Shown: positions 52,235 through 62,214, numbered from the stretch's first letter. The stretch: 64,000 bases of DNA from Renibacterium salmoninarum ATCC 33209 (GCF_000018885.1 NC_010168.1:682001-746000); one strand, 5' to 3'. Numbers and translations are program-made. Notes: generated from the sequence alone by a model not told the origin.

Positions 52235-53423
52235 ACTACCTCCTTGGCGACAAGGCTTTCAGCGCCTTGTATGATCGGCTGAAACTGTTGCGCGCTGCGA
52301 CGGGCAGCGATCGAAAACGGAATGATCACAAGTGAACTCGTCAGGCTGATCACGGTGCCGAAAAGCACAAAACCAAACTGCTCGGTGATGAAGGTGCCAG
52401 CAAACGGGGCCAGCGCAGAGCCCACGAGATACACCCCGGTCAATGGTGCCGACCATCGGCCACTGCGATCCAGGGCGGCAGCGACCACGCTGACATAGGC
52501 GAAAACTAAGGCGTAGATGGTGTTCCAAATAATTACCGTGACCATGAAGCCAGCGCTGTCGCCAAGGTGTGGGATAACAAATTTCAGTGCGCTACCGAGC
52601 AGGACCAAAACGATCAGCGGCTCAGTTCGCCCCAACCTATTGCCAATGGCAGTCATAAAAAGCGAGGCAAGGACTCCACCTGCCGTTGAGCCACTCAGCA
52701 CCAAGCCAATTTGTGCGTCATTGAGTCCGGCTTGGCTTGCTCCCATGGTGCCCAGAACGGCCCAGAGAGAATCCTCGCTCACCCACCCCAAAAAAAGAGC
52801 AAAAGAGATCAAAAGCACGACGCCGATCACCCTCGTCGAGTCAGATGGTCTCCAGCGGTTTCGATCCGGGCAACTGGTAACCAACAAGCGGCAAAGATGC
52901 CTAGAAAACAGAGTGCGCTGAGGAATCCGAAAGCGGTGAGCATCTGAATGCCAACGAGTGGAATTACTGCGAGGATTGCCGCGGCCAGGATCCGATTAGT
53001 GAGCGAACTTAGTCCCGCGGCTCGTTCTAGATCCCGTAAGGCTGCTAGTGCCGCACCGCTGGCGGCTCCGGTGCCGATTCCGCCGACAATGAGCCCGAAC
53101 CCTACAAGCCAGCTGACCGGATTCAGCGCGACCAGCAGAAAACCCAATCCGCCGATTAGCAAGCCGAGCGCCGCCACCGGTCGTCGCTTTGCGCCTAGGC
53201 TCAGCCTTGAGGTCACGATGCAAGAGAATGCCGTGGCGAGCAGTGAAGCAGTCATCAAAATCCCGGCGGCGCTCAGACTGAAACCGGTCGCTTCGAGCGC
53301 AATAATCATCACGGGAACCAGATTTGCCGTCAACATCGATAATGTAGCGATGCCGAAGGTTGCAATGCCAAACTTCAGCGTGAGCCGATGCAGGCCGACC
53401 GGAGCCGTAGCGTTTTTGCTCAT
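52231..53423 (-). pseudogene. MFS transporter, frameshifted
   Basis: From ATG 53423 (GAGAGG upstream) the first six helices read normally (MSKNATAPVGLHRLTLKFGI, TSRLSLGAKRRPVAALGLLI). After WLPVARIETAGDHLTRRG the frame stops. The second half (RVIGVVLLISFALFLGWVSE, IGNRLGRTEPLIVLVL) lies one frame away from about 52840 on. A single-base change near 52830-52845 explains it. Joined, it is a ~397-residue MFS protein, probably the uptake partner of the downstream amidohydrolase. Confidence 0.85.
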
Positions 53424-53550
53424 CAAAGTACCTCTCGAAAGGACTGCGAGGTGCATCGGTGCGAGAGACGCAGATCACAAAATGAATGAGTTTCGTTTAA
53501 TAATTGGCTACCGGAATCGCAAAAGCAAGGGTTTGGGTAAAATAAAGTAG

Positions 53551-53562
53551 CGACCATGGTCG
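53551..53562. promoter_or_regulatory. palindrome CGACCATGGTCG before the TetR-monooxygenase operon
   Basis: A perfect 12-bp palindrome 15 bases upstream of the TetR start. Position suits autoregulation of the TetR-flavin monooxygenase operon; binding is inferred. Confidence 0.45.
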
Positions 53563-53577
53563 TGATATGCTCAACTT

Positions 53578-54246
53578 ATGAACGATGCAGCAGCGGTTAG
53601 CAGGCGGACTAGGCCAGCCAAGGAACCTTTGACCAGAGCTGGAATAGTGGCAGCTGCCGCTGGAATTCTAGCGTCCGAAGGTCTGGGCAAAGTTACCCTG
53701 CGCAGCGTCGCCAAAGTTCTGGATACCGGCCATGCCTCGCTTTACGTCTATATTCGGAATACCGCTGACCTGCATGCGCAATTGCTAGACGGTCAATTGG
53801 CCAAAATTGCCTTCCCGGACAGTGCCGATTGGCGCTCGGCTCTCAAGCTGACGCTTAATCGCTACCTTGAGGTGCTCAATGAGTATCCAGAAATTTCCAA
53901 AATGGCACTCGTTACTCGGCCTAGCGGGCCCAACTACTTGGCGTTAGTGGACGGGCTCGTCGGCTTACTTCTTGCCGGTGGTGCATCCCGGAAGGCTGCC
54001 GCCTGGGGCATCGATTTGCTTCTGCTCTACCCCACGGCGATCGCCGTCGAGCATGCTCCGGGCGCTGACTCTCAGGGACCGGCGGCGCAAGCGGCGCGGA
54101 TCGAAACGGCTGATCCTGAAGACTATCCAAACATCTCAGCGCTGGCTGGTGAGCTTTTTACCGGTACTGGTATGGGCCGATTCGATTGGGCACTTGACGT
54201 GCTGATTGAAGGCATCATCTCAGCGCACTCTGGAGGAAAACTATGA
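53578..54246 (+). CDS. TetR-family regulator of the flavin monooxygenase
   Basis: 222 residues. The DNA-binding domain is [20 protein letters not shown] and [21 protein letters not shown]. The C-terminal part resembles the TetR_C_1 type ([17 protein letters not shown]). The stop overlaps the ATG of the monooxygenase (ATGA), so regulator and enzyme are coexpressed. Confidence 0.88.
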   Translation: MNDAAAVSRRTRPAKEPLTRAGIVAAAAGILASEGLGKVTLRSVAKVLDTGHASLYVYIRNTADLHAQLLDGQLAKIAFPDSADWRSALKLTLNRYLEVLNEYPEISKMALVTRPSGPNYLALVDGLVGLLLAGGASRKAAAWGIDLLLLYPTAIAVEHAPGADSQGPAAQAARIETADPEDYPNISALAGELFTGTGMGRFDWALDVLIEGIISAHSGGKL

Positions 54247-55377
54247 CCAATCAGCATCACATTGCGATTATTGGCGCAGGTCTGGGTGGGCTGATGCTCG
54301 CCCGAGTCTTGCACGTCAACGGCGTCGAAGCCGTTGTGTACGATCTTGAAACGTCAGTGTCGGCGCGCAATCAAGGCGGCATGCTGGATATGCATGAAGA
54401 GTCTGGTCAAGCTGCCTTGCGCGCGGCCGGGCTACTATGAGGATTTCCGTAAATTGGTGCACCCAGGCGGCGAAGCGATGCGCGTCCTGGACCGGTACGC
54501 CGTCGTGCAGTTGGCGGAAGATGACAACGGTGAGGGCTGTCGCCCGGAAGTTGATCGTGGTCAACTACGGCAGCTTTTGCTTGGTTCGCTGCCAGCGGGC
54601 ATGGTTCGTTGGGGCATGAAGCTGCAGGAGGTTCGTCCGTTAGTCGCTGGCGGTCACGAAATAATCTTTGCTGACGGCTCCGTACCTATGGCAGATCTTG
54701 TTATTGGCGCAGACGGTGCATGGTCTAAAGTCCGTGCATTGGTTTCTACGGCGGTGCCGAGCTATTCCGGCATGACGGCCGTGGAGGTTGATCTGTTCGA
54801 GGCGGATGAACGGCATCCAGTGAGCGCCCGAATTGTCGGTGGCTGCATGCTGTTCGCCTTGGGGGATGAGAAAGGATTCCTGGCGCATCGCGAAAGTGAT
54901 GAGAGTCTGCATATTTATGCTGCGCTTAGGGTTCCGGAGGACTGGTCAGCTGGTATCGATTTTACCGATATCGAGGTTGCTAAGGCTGCGGTTCTAGGGT
55001 TTTATCAGGACTGGCATCCGGATTTGCGGGCGCTCATTACTGACGCGGACGGCGGATTGACTCCGCGGCCTATTTTTGCGCTTCCGGTGGGACATTCTTG
55101 GGGGCGAGTGCCGGGCGTGACGCTATTAGGCGATGCCGCGCACGTTATGTCGCCCTTCGCTGGCGAGGGGGCGAATTTGGCGATGCTTGACGGCGCAGAA
55201 CTTGCTCAAGCTTTGTTAGCGCACCCGGACGACGTCGAGCGCGCCCTGACAGAATACGAAAAGGCCTTGTTCCCGCGAAGTGCTGCGGCTGCCGCGGAAT
55301 CGGCAGAAAACCTGGAGGTGTGTTTCGAGCCGAATTCGCCACAAGGTTTGCTGGACCAGTTCGCTTCGTTCGAGTAG
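54243..55377 (+). pseudogene. TetX-like FAD monooxygenase, frameshifted
   Basis: Begins [20 protein letters not shown] (FAD GxGxxG) and [20 protein letters not shown]. After AAGL an extra A in GGCTACTATGAG (about 54433-54436) shifts the frame. The rest is intact: [48 protein letters not shown] and GDAAHVMSPFAGEGANLAML (second FAD motif). The block [14 protein letters not shown] is characteristic of TetX-type flavin monooxygenases. Substrate unknown. Inactive as written. Confidence 0.85.
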
Positions 55378-55389
55378 CGATTAGGACGA

Positions 55390-56001
55390 TTAGAGCGATT
55401 CGTGTTTCAAGCCAGCCAAGATTAGGCCCAGGCCAAAACTGAAGGATTTCATCGCCCGATCAGGGTCGCCAAATCCGGCGTCCAGGGCAGATTGGAGCGC
55501 GGCGCCAGCTAGATCGCCTGGCGCCCAAACGTCGGCAGGAGCGCCGGCGTCCAGCGCGGAGCCGAGCACAAAATTGTCAATAACGGTAATGATCTCCAGT
55601 TGACGTTGACTGGCAAAGCCGGCACTTTGCAAAGCTTCAGCCATCAGGTTGTACATGGCGATTGTGGTCTCGTCGCGCACGGAGTACGCGGTGACCAGCG
55701 GCAATAATCGGGGATTGAGCGCGTAAGCGTTGCGATATTCGAGCGCAATCGCGTGCAGGGTTCCGGCCCAATCGGCCGAGGACGAGTTGACCGTACTGAG
55801 GTCCATGCGGCTCATGACTCGCCCGCGCATCAGCTCGACGACGTCCGCTTTGGAACCAATGTGGTTGTACAGCGAAGAAGCGCTCACTTTGAGCTTTTTG
55901 GCAATTCCTTGAATCGTGAACTCGCCGTCGTGATCAACAGCGTCAAGGGCTGCCTTGGCAATGATCGCCGGGGAAAGCTTCGGGCTGAGAGGCCGCGCCA
56001 T
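55390..56001 (-). CDS. TetR-family regulator of the agmatine genes
   Basis: 203 residues. The helix-turn-helix is FTIQGIAKKLKVSASSLYNHIG (about 29-50), and the C-terminal domain is of TetR_C_1 type (NPRLLPLVTAYSVRDET). It diverges from the agmatine-degradation genes, with a 21-bp perfect palindrome between them. Confidence 0.87.
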   Translation of the reverse strand: MARPLSPKLSPAIIAKAALDAVDHDGEFTIQGIAKKLKVSASSLYNHIGSKADVVELMRGRVMSRMDLSTVNSSSADWAGTLHAIALEYRNAYALNPRLLPLVTAYSVRDETTIAMYNLMAEALQSAGFASQRQLEIITVIDNFVLGSALDAGAPADVWAPGDLAGAALQSALDAGFGDPDRAMKSFSFGLGLILAGLKHESL

Positions 56002-56066
56002 CTGTACCTCCTGGTGGATTTGCTTAGTTTAGCGAGAATTGCCCAAAGTATTGCGCTTTTCTGCTC

Positions 56067-56113
56067 GGTCAGATCATAATAAACGAACGATATTCGTTTA
56101 TTATGATCTGACC
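56067..56113. promoter_or_regulatory. 21-bp perfect inverted repeat, TetR operator
   Basis: Arms 56067-56087 (GGTCAGATCATAATAAACGA...) and 56093-56113 are perfect complements around CGATA. It is placed between the TetR gene (start 56001) and the amidohydrolase gene (56128). It overlaps AT-rich promoter sequence (ATAATA, TTTATTATGATC) and should control both directions. Confidence 0.75.
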
Positions 56114-56127
56114 TCAAAGGAGCGGCC

Positions 56128-57117
56128 ATGCTTGAATTCACCCGATTGGACCCGTTGCCATCGCTCAGTCCAGTTGCGCACGAGCAGCGCCGAAGATTGC
56201 GGGTTGGCGTGGTGCAACACCGTTGGAACCCGGAAGCTCAACTACTCAAGTCAGAGTTAGCCGAGGGGATAGCCCGTGCGGCTGCACATGGAGCCTTGGT
56301 AGTGTTCCTCCCGGAGCTCACTTTGTCCCGTTACCCGGCGGACAGCTACCCAAATACTGAAACCCCGGTTGATCAAGCCGAGGATTTACTTACCGGACCA
56401 ACTTTTACTTTTGCTGCAGAACAGGCGCGCGAACACGGTGTTTCCGTACACGCTTCGCTGTATCAGCGGGTTGATACCGGCGACGGCCTGGGCTTGAACA
56501 CCGCAATTTTGCTGAATTCGAGCGGCGAGTTGACCGGTGCTACGCACAAGCTGCATATCCCGGTCTCTGCCGGATATTACGAAGACCACTATTTCCGGCC
56601 CGGCCCGGCGGCTGGTAATCCCTTTCCACTCTACGAAGTGGCCGGCGTAGCTCAGCTAGGCATGCCTACCTGCTGGGACGAGTGGTTCCCCGAATTAGCC
56701 CGAGTTTATTCACTCGCTGGCGCAGATTTGCTGGTTTATCCAACGGCGATTGGATCCGAACCGACGTATCCTGATTTCGATACTCAGCCACTTTGGCAAC
56801 AGGTCATCGTGGGCAATGGCATTGCGAACGGGTTGTTTATGGCGGTACCGAATCGGTGGGGAGACGAAGGCTCAGTGAATTTCTATGGTTCGTCGTTTAT
56901 CTCTGATCCTTATGGTCGAGTTGTACTGCAGGCACCCAGAAATGAATCTGCCGTGCTCGTTGCAGAGTTGGACCTTAACCAACGGAAAGATTGGTTGACG
57001 CTCTTTCCTTTCCATGAGACTCGGCGTCCAGACACCTACGGTTCGCTCCTAGATCCAGCGCCGAAGCACACGGTTGCCCACGCAACGGCCACTCACGCAA
57101 CGAGCGTGCAAGCATGA
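56128..57117 (+). CDS. aguB: N-carbamoylputrescine amidase
   Basis: 329 residues of the nitrilase superfamily. The catalytic triad is Glu in VFLPELTLSRYP, Lys in TGATHKLHIP and Cys in LGMPTCWDEWFPELAR. The CWDEWFPE form is diagnostic for N-carbamoylputrescine amidase. It releases putrescine, CO2 and ammonia. AAAGGAG lies 5-11 bases before the ATG. Coupled to the agmatine deiminase (ATGA overlap). Confidence 0.92.
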   Translation: MLEFTRLDPLPSLSPVAHEQRRRLRVGVVQHRWNPEAQLLKSELAEGIARAAAHGALVVFLPELTLSRYPADSYPNTETPVDQAEDLLTGPTFTFAAEQAREHGVSVHASLYQRVDTGDGLGLNTAILLNSSGELTGATHKLHIPVSAGYYEDHYFRPGPAAGNPFPLYEVAGVAQLGMPTCWDEWFPELARVYSLAGADLLVYPTAIGSEPTYPDFDTQPLWQQVIVGNGIANGLFMAVPNRWGDEGSVNFYGSSFISDPYGRVVLQAPRNESAVLVAELDLNQRKDWLTLFPFHETRRPDTYGSLLDPAPKHTVAHATATHATSVQA

Positions 57118-58136
57118 GCTGGCTGATGCCTGCCGAGACTGGCCCGCAAGAACGGATTTGGCTGGCCTTCCCGCCGTCGGGTCCGAATACCGGCGAAACC
57201 CCGGCGGAGGAGCACTCAGCACGCAGTGCCTGGGCCGCTGTAGCGCACGCGATTCTGCCATTCCAGCCAGTGAGTATGATCGTTGACCCGGCCGACGTCG
57301 AGCTTTCAACGGAGTATCTGGACCCGAGAATCGAGATTCACCCAGCGCCGCTCGATGATGCTTGGATGCGAGATATTGGCCCCAGCTTTGTCAAGAACGA
57401 CGCCGGTCAGCTGGGTGCCGTGCTGTGGCATTTCAACGGCTGGGGGCAGCAGGGCTGGGCGCAATGGGGCAAAGATTCGTTGATCAATGCCGAAGTTGCC
57501 AGGCTTGCCGGGGCTGTTCCAGTGCCGGCACGAATCGTCGATGAAGGCGGTGGCTTCCAGCTGGACGGCGAGGGTACAGTGCTGTTGACCGAAACGGTAC
57601 AGCTGGATCCGTCGCGTAACCCCGGCGCGAGCAAAGCCGAAATTGAGTCTGAAGTCCATGAGCTTTTAGACACCCGGCATGCAGTATGGCTGCCGCGAAG
57701 TTTAGCTCGCGACACGCAAGCGCTAGGCACCAAAGGCCATGTAGATATCGTTGCCTCGATTCCAGCGCCGGGTACGGTTTTGTTGCACGATCAACAGAAT
57801 CCTGCGCATCCAGATTTTGAGATTTGTGCGCAAATCCGCGCCGTTTTTGACGCCAGCACCGATGCCGCCGGACGGAAATGGAACATTGTCGCAGTGCCGG
57901 CGCCGCAGGTTCTCGAAGACGAATTTGGCTTCGTTGACTTCAGCTATATCAACCATTTAGTGATCAACGGTGCGGTTATCGCTTGCACTTTCAACGATCC
58001 GAACGATCAATCTGCGCTAGATATTCTGGCCGAGGCGTATCCGGGCAGGCAGATCATCGGCGTTGACGCCCGCGAAATATTTGCCCGTGGCTGCGGCATC
58101 CATTGCATTACCCAGCAGCAGCCAGCGCTGAATTAG
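57114..58136 (+). CDS. aguA: agmatine deiminase
   Basis: 340 residues of the peptidylarginine-deiminase-like fold. Family blocks are DDAWMRDIGPSFV, VDEGGGFQLDGEGTVLLTET, HVDIVASIPAPGTVLLH and the catalytic Cys in GCGIHCITQQQP. It converts agmatine to N-carbamoylputrescine, the substrate of the preceding gene. The stop lies 9 bases from the ddl stop on the other strand, with no room for a long hairpin. Confidence 0.94.
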   Translation: MSWLMPAETGPQERIWLAFPPSGPNTGETPAEEHSARSAWAAVAHAILPFQPVSMIVDPADVELSTEYLDPRIEIHPAPLDDAWMRDIGPSFVKNDAGQLGAVLWHFNGWGQQGWAQWGKDSLINAEVARLAGAVPVPARIVDEGGGFQLDGEGTVLLTETVQLDPSRNPGASKAEIESEVHELLDTRHAVWLPRSLARDTQALGTKGHVDIVASIPAPGTVLLHDQQNPAHPDFEICAQIRAVFDASTDAAGRKWNIVAVPAPQVLEDEFGFVDFSYINHLVINGAVIACTFNDPNDQSALDILAEAYPGRQIIGVDAREIFARGCGIHCITQQQPALN

Positions 58137-58144
58137 TCAGCCTA

Positions 58145-59242
58145 TCAGTGCGTTCTGGCCAGTGCTGTTTCGATTATGATGGCCACTAAGCCTTCATAAT
58201 TAACCCCTGCTGCAGCCCAGATGCGTGGAACTTGTGAGTGCGAAGTAAAGCCTGGCAGCGTATTGATTTCATTCAGCGTGGCCGTGCCGTCATCATCGAC
58301 AAAGAAGTCCACTCGGGCCAGGCCTCGGCAGCCAAGAGCGGTAAAAACGGCCTTAGCCTGGGCACGGATTGCGGCACTGGCTTCGTCGCCGATTGGCGCC
58401 GGGACCAAGAACCGAGTTTCGGTGGAGGAGTACTTGGCCTCGGTGGAGAAAAACTCTTCCTTACTGTCTGCAAGCACTTGCAGGCATGGCCCCACGATGA
58501 CGCTGCAATCGGGTAGCTCAAGGACTCCGACGTCAACTTCCTTGCCCCGAACCTCGGGTTCGATCAAAACGTCTTGCTCAACCGGTCCGTGTGCGGCTAG
58601 TTTTACGGCATCTGCGAGATTGAGCTGTTCGGTGACTTTGCTGATGCCAAAACTGGAACCGCCACGCAAAGGCTTCACGAAAACTGGCAACTCAATTTTT
58701 GCCGACTTCAGCAGGTTTTCAGCCTGGTCCGGAGTCTCTGCGAGTTGATCGCGCAACGTGGCGTCAATAGTCAGGCCAGGTGCGGTGCGCACGCCCACGG
58801 TATGCGCAACCAATTTAGTGACTTGTTTGTCCAGACCGACGGCACTTGAAAGTACGCCGCTGCCAAAGTAAGACACTCCTACGGTTTCTAGGAAGCCCTG
58901 CAGCACGCCGTCTTCGCCGCCGGCCCCGTGCACCATCGGGATGGCCAAATCGCAGCTGCGTAATTTTTCCCAAGCCGCGGTGGTGCCAGGGACGCCGTCC
59001 ACCGACCATTCGCCGTCGCTATCGATCAAGAAGAAGTGCACGCGGTGACCTAGTGCGGCTGCTGCCGCCCGAGTGCCTTCGGAGCTGGCCAGCGAGACGT
59101 CGTGCTCAGAGCTGACACCGCCGCCAATGACCGCAATGGTTTTGGCTGGTAGTTTTCTGGCATTAGCTGCTACTTGCTGCACTATTGCCGCGGTTGCGGC
59201 CTCGTCTTCAACCTGCGGACATACCATGTTCGAGTCGATCAT
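58145..59242 (-). CDS. ddl: D-alanine--D-alanine ligase
   Basis: 365 residues, ATP-grasp. The N-terminal motif is VIGGGVSSEHDVSLASS; the ATP region VKPLRGGSSFGISKV follows. The omega loop EAKYSSTETRFLVPAP carries the Lys-Tyr pair typical of D-Ala-D-Ala ligases rather than D-lactate ligases. LARVDFFVDDDGTATLNEIN and TLPGFTSHSQVPRIW carry metal-binding residues. The start is ATG 59242 or the in-frame ATG 59227. It lies 37 bases after alr, so the pair supplies the cell-wall dipeptide. Confidence 0.93.
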   Translation of the reverse strand: MIDSNMVCPQVEDEAATAAIVQQVAANARKLPAKTIAVIGGGVSSEHDVSLASSEGTRAAAAALGHRVHFFLIDSDGEWSVDGVPGTTAAWEKLRSCDLAIPMVHGAGGEDGVLQGFLETVGVSYFGSGVLSSAVGLDKQVTKLVAHTVGVRTAPGLTIDATLRDQLAETPDQAENLLKSAKIELPVFVKPLRGGSSFGISKVTEQLNLADAVKLAAHGPVEQDVLIEPEVRGKEVDVGVLELPDCSVIVGPCLQVLADSKEEFFSTEAKYSSTETRFLVPAPIGDEASAAIRAQAKAVFTALGCRGLARVDFFVDDDGTATLNEINTLPGFTSHSQVPRIWAAAGVNYEGLVAIIIETALARTH

Positions 59243-59279
59243 TGCGTTGCGGTTCCCCTGCTTCAGGCGATTGAGCTGG

Positions 59280-60437
59280 TCAATTCTTGTCGTTGAGATA
59301 GCGTCGGGCGACGCGCGGACCTAAACCAGTGTAAATCTCATGCTCAATAGTTCCGGCCCACTGCGCCCATTCAAGCGCCGTCGGCTCACCGAGCTCCCCG
59401 GTGCCAAATATTAGCACTTGGTCACCCACCTCTAACTGCAGGTCACCGGTATCAACTACAAACTGGTCCATCGCAATGCGGCCCACAATGGGCAGCCGCT
59501 GGCCGCGGCAGAACACTGAGGCGCCCTTGATACAGCGCGGAATACCATCGGCATACCCTAGCGGTACCAGGGCAAGATTTGTGGCGCGGTCGGAAACCCA
59601 ATCTCCGCCGTAGGAGACTGCGGAACCCGCGGGCACCCGACGGAACTGCATAATTCTTGATTCCAGCGTCATGGCAGGTTTCACGCCGACGCCGCGATCA
59701 TCAATGCCATACAGCCCGGCACCCGCGCGGGATAAGTTGAGTTGTGCTGTGCCTGGGCTAGCTTTGCCGAATCGACCGACCGAGGCGGAGCTGGACAAAT
59801 GCAAGTACTCCGGCTTGATGCCGAAGCTGGCGGCAACGGCAACTGCTTCGGTAAAGGCCTGGTATTGGATTCCATTTGCCTTTCCCTCAGCTTCGCCGGG
59901 GTCAGAAAGATGCGACCAAATCCCGGCAACATGCAGGCTCTTTGCCCAATCGGCGCTGCTGATCTCGGCTAGCAGCTGGGGCCATAACTCCACTGGGCTG
60001 CCTGCGCGGTGCAAGCCGGTATCGATTTTTAGGTGGACTTTCGCACTCATGCCTACTGAACTAGCCGCCTCGGCAATCCGGACTGCGTCTAACCGCGAGG
60101 AGATCGAAAGGTCAATGTTGGCTTCGATGCCTGGGTGGTAGTCAGTGTCTAGGGTGGCCAGCCAAGCAAAAATCGGTGCCGTGATGCCAGCTTCGCGAAG
60201 TTCCATCGCTTCGCTGAGATGGGCGACTCCCAGCCAATCAGCTCCGGCGCGCAGCATTGCATGGCTGATGGGGATCATGCCATGACCAAAAGCGTCGGCT
60301 TTCACGATTGCAATCAATTCGCGCTCGGCATCCGGCAGCGATTTCAGGAAACGTACGTTTGATTCAATGATTCCGAGGTCGACGGTTGCTGTGGCCAGGT
60401 CATGCTGAACCCGAGCGGTCGAAGGAATCCCGTTCAT
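59280..60437 (-). CDS. alr: alanine racemase
   Basis: 385 residues, fold-type III PLP enzyme. The PLP lysine is in IAIVKADAFGHGMIPISHA; most Alr proteins have VKADAYGHG, so Tyr is Phe here. Other blocks are KVHLKIDTGLHRAG and SRAGAGLYGIDD, and the catalytic Tyr region is AVSYGGDWVSDR. The D-alanine formed feeds ddl, next in the same direction. Confidence 0.93.
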   Translation of the reverse strand: MNGIPSTARVQHDLATATVDLGIIESNVRFLKSLPDAERELIAIVKADAFGHGMIPISHAMLRAGADWLGVAHLSEAMELREAGITAPIFAWLATLDTDYHPGIEANIDLSISSRLDAVRIAEAASSVGMSAKVHLKIDTGLHRAGSPVELWPQLLAEISSADWAKSLHVAGIWSHLSDPGEAEGKANGIQYQAFTEAVAVAASFGIKPEYLHLSSSASVGRFGKASPGTAQLNLSRAGAGLYGIDDRGVGVKPAMTLESRIMQFRRVPAGSAVSYGGDWVSDRATNLALVPLGYADGIPRCIKGASVFCRGQRLPIVGRIAMDQFVVDTGDLQLEVGDQVLIFGTGELGEPTALEWAQWAGTIEHEIYTGLGPRVARRYLNDKN

Positions 60438-60511
60438 TCCGGAAACATATCACGACTGAAATACTCGGTATGCGGTACACGCCGGAGTCGCTTTGAGGTT
60501 CAGCTATTGTA

Positions 60512-60541
60512 GTTAGGCAACCAAACTGTTAGGATACCTAA
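60512..60541. promoter_or_regulatory. MarR operator candidate
   Basis: GTTAGG at 60512-60517 and 60528-60533, and the palindrome TTAGG-ATA-CCTAA (60529-60541) ending two bases before the MarR ATG. Placement over the start region suits autorepression. Confidence 0.45.
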
Positions 60542-60543
60542 GT

Positions 60544-60993
60544 ATGAACGCAAAAGAGCCAGTAGACGTAGAACTAGCTTCCGCCTTTCGCAGTGCCCTG
60601 CGGCAGACAGTGTTCTTAACTCGCAAGCTCGACCTTGACGCGGATCTTACCGCCGCCCAGCTTTCAGTGCTGGATATGGTTGCTGACGGTGGCATGCGAG
60701 TTAGTCTCATTGCCGCGAATATGGGAGTTCGGGTGCCCAGTGCCACCGAACAAATCATCCGACTTGAGGCGGCCGGGATGCTGACGCGTGAATCGGATCC
60801 CACGGATTCTCGCGCTGTTGTAGTGCGTCTTACCTCAAAAGGTAGTGCAGCAACCGAAGCGTCCAATCGCCGTCGCAATGAATTGATGGCGGCGATTCTC
60901 GGTCGCTTAGAAACTCAAGAACAAGAGCTCCTCCGTGCCGCGCTACCAGTCTTTGCCAAGCTCAAGACTTACTTCGACGATTCAAGAAACTAG
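60544..60993 (+). CDS. MarR-family regulator
   Basis: 149 residues. The winged helix has TAAQLSVLDMVADGG and SLIAANMGVRVPSATEQIIRL, and the wing is RESDPTDSRAVVVRLTSKG, the MarR signature. It is probably cotranscribed with the MFS gene 9 bases downstream and represses both. Confidence 0.92.
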   Translation: MNAKEPVDVELASAFRSALRQTVFLTRKLDLDADLTAAQLSVLDMVADGGMRVSLIAANMGVRVPSATEQIIRLEAAGMLTRESDPTDSRAVVVRLTSKGSAATEASNRRRNELMAAILGRLETQEQELLRAALPVFAKLKTYFDDSRN

Positions 60994-61002
60994 GCAGTCA
61001 TT

Positions 61003-62214
61003 TTGTCCGTAGAACATTCATCACTTCAAGAAGCTGAGGAAACCCTTCACGAGGAAAAAGTCTCTATGCTGAGGCAGCCTGTGGCGGTTTGGGCTACCGC
61101 AATCGCCGCGGTCTTCGCCTTTATGGGTATTGGTCTAGTTGACCCGATCCTGCCCGCGATCGCTAAGAACCTGCAAGCAAGCACCTCCGAAGTTTCGCTG
61201 CTCTTCACCAGTTATTTCTTAGTCACCGCAATTGCCATGCTGATCACTGGCTGGGTATCGTCCCGGATTGGCGGTAAAAAGACCCTGCTCATTGGCTTGG
61301 GGCTCATTGTAATCTTCGCTTCGTTGGCGGGTCTGTCCGGCAGTGTTTCTCAACTTGTTGGGTTCCGCGCTGGTTGGGGGCTGGGCAACGCACTGTTTGT
61401 TGCGACCGCCCTTGCGGTGATCGTGGGTGTTGCTAGCGGAGGAACTGCTACCGCGATCATTCTTTATGAAGCTGCCCTAGGCTTAGGCATTTCGCTCGGG
61501 CCGTTGCTAGGAGCTTTATTAGGCGGCTGGCAATGGCGTGCACCGTTCTTTGGCACCGCCACAGCGATGGCAATTTCTTTCATAGCCCTGATGGTCCTGC
61601 TGCCTAAGATGCCTCGGCCCGCGGTAAAAACTCGGCTCCGCGACCCATTGCTCGCTTTAGGCCATAAAGGGCTTCGGTTTACCGCTGGCAGCGCATTGTT
61701 TTACAACTACGGATTCTTCACGATCCTGGCCTTCACGCCATTTATCTTGGGCATGGATGCTTATGGCATCGGGGCGGTGTTCTTTGGCTGGGGCATTTGT
61801 TTGGCCATCACTTCAGTCTTCTTGGTACCGGTTTTGCAGCGGCGATTCGGCACGGTAAACGTAGTTATTGCCACGCTTATTGGCCTGGCCATTGTGCTTG
61901 CTTTGATGGGTTTGGCGGCGGGGCATTCGGTGCCGCTGGTGGTAGTGATGGTGGTGCTCTCCGGGGCGTTGCTAGGTGTCAATAACACGTTATACACCGA
62001 GCTTGCGATGGGAGTTTCCGATGCGCCTAGGCCAGTAGCGAGCGCTGGTTATAACTTTGTTCGCTGGATGGGTGGCGCCTTGGCACCGTTTATCGCTGCG
62101 CAACTAGGGGAGCACTTCGGTGAGCAAGTTCCATTCTTTGCCGCCGGCGTCGCGATCGTGATCGGCATTGGCGTTGTGGTGATGGGCCGTAAGCATCTTA
62201 CGGTTTCGCACTGA
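61003..62214 (+). CDS. MFS efflux transporter
   Basis: 403 residues, 12 helices. Motif A is ITGWVSSRIGGKKTLLIG; the N-terminus has GIGLVDPILPAIAKNLQAS. The start TTG 61003 is closest to the MarR stop; ATG 61066 is a later option. DHA1-type export is expected, under the MarR gene. Just after the stop, TGATGG-C-CCATCA forms only a short hairpin before the convergent ABC permease. Confidence 0.85.
   Translation: MSVEHSSLQEAEETLHEEKVSMLRQPVAVWATAIAAVFAFMGIGLVDPILPAIAKNLQASTSEVSLLFTSYFLVTAIAMLITGWVSSRIGGKKTLLIGLGLIVIFASLAGLSGSVSQLVGFRAGWGLGNALFVATALAVIVGVASGGTATAIILYEAALGLGISLGPLLGALLGGWQWRAPFFGTATAMAISFIALMVLLPKMPRPAVKTRLRDPLLALGHKGLRFTAGSALFYNYGFFTILAFTPFILGMDAYGIGAVFFGWGICLAITSVFLVPVLQRRFGTVNVVIATLIGLAIVLALMGLAAGHSVPLVVVMVVLSGALLGVNNTLYTELAMGVSDAPRPVASAGYNFVRWMGGALAPFIAAQLGEHFGEQVPFFAAGVAIVIGIGVVVMGRKHLTVSH

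Noticed and set aside
58145..59242. Vancomycin-resistance D-Ala-D-Lac ligase
   Set aside because: The omega loop carries Lys-Tyr-Ser as in D-Ala-D-Ala ligases, and no vanH/vanX genes are near; alr precedes it instead.
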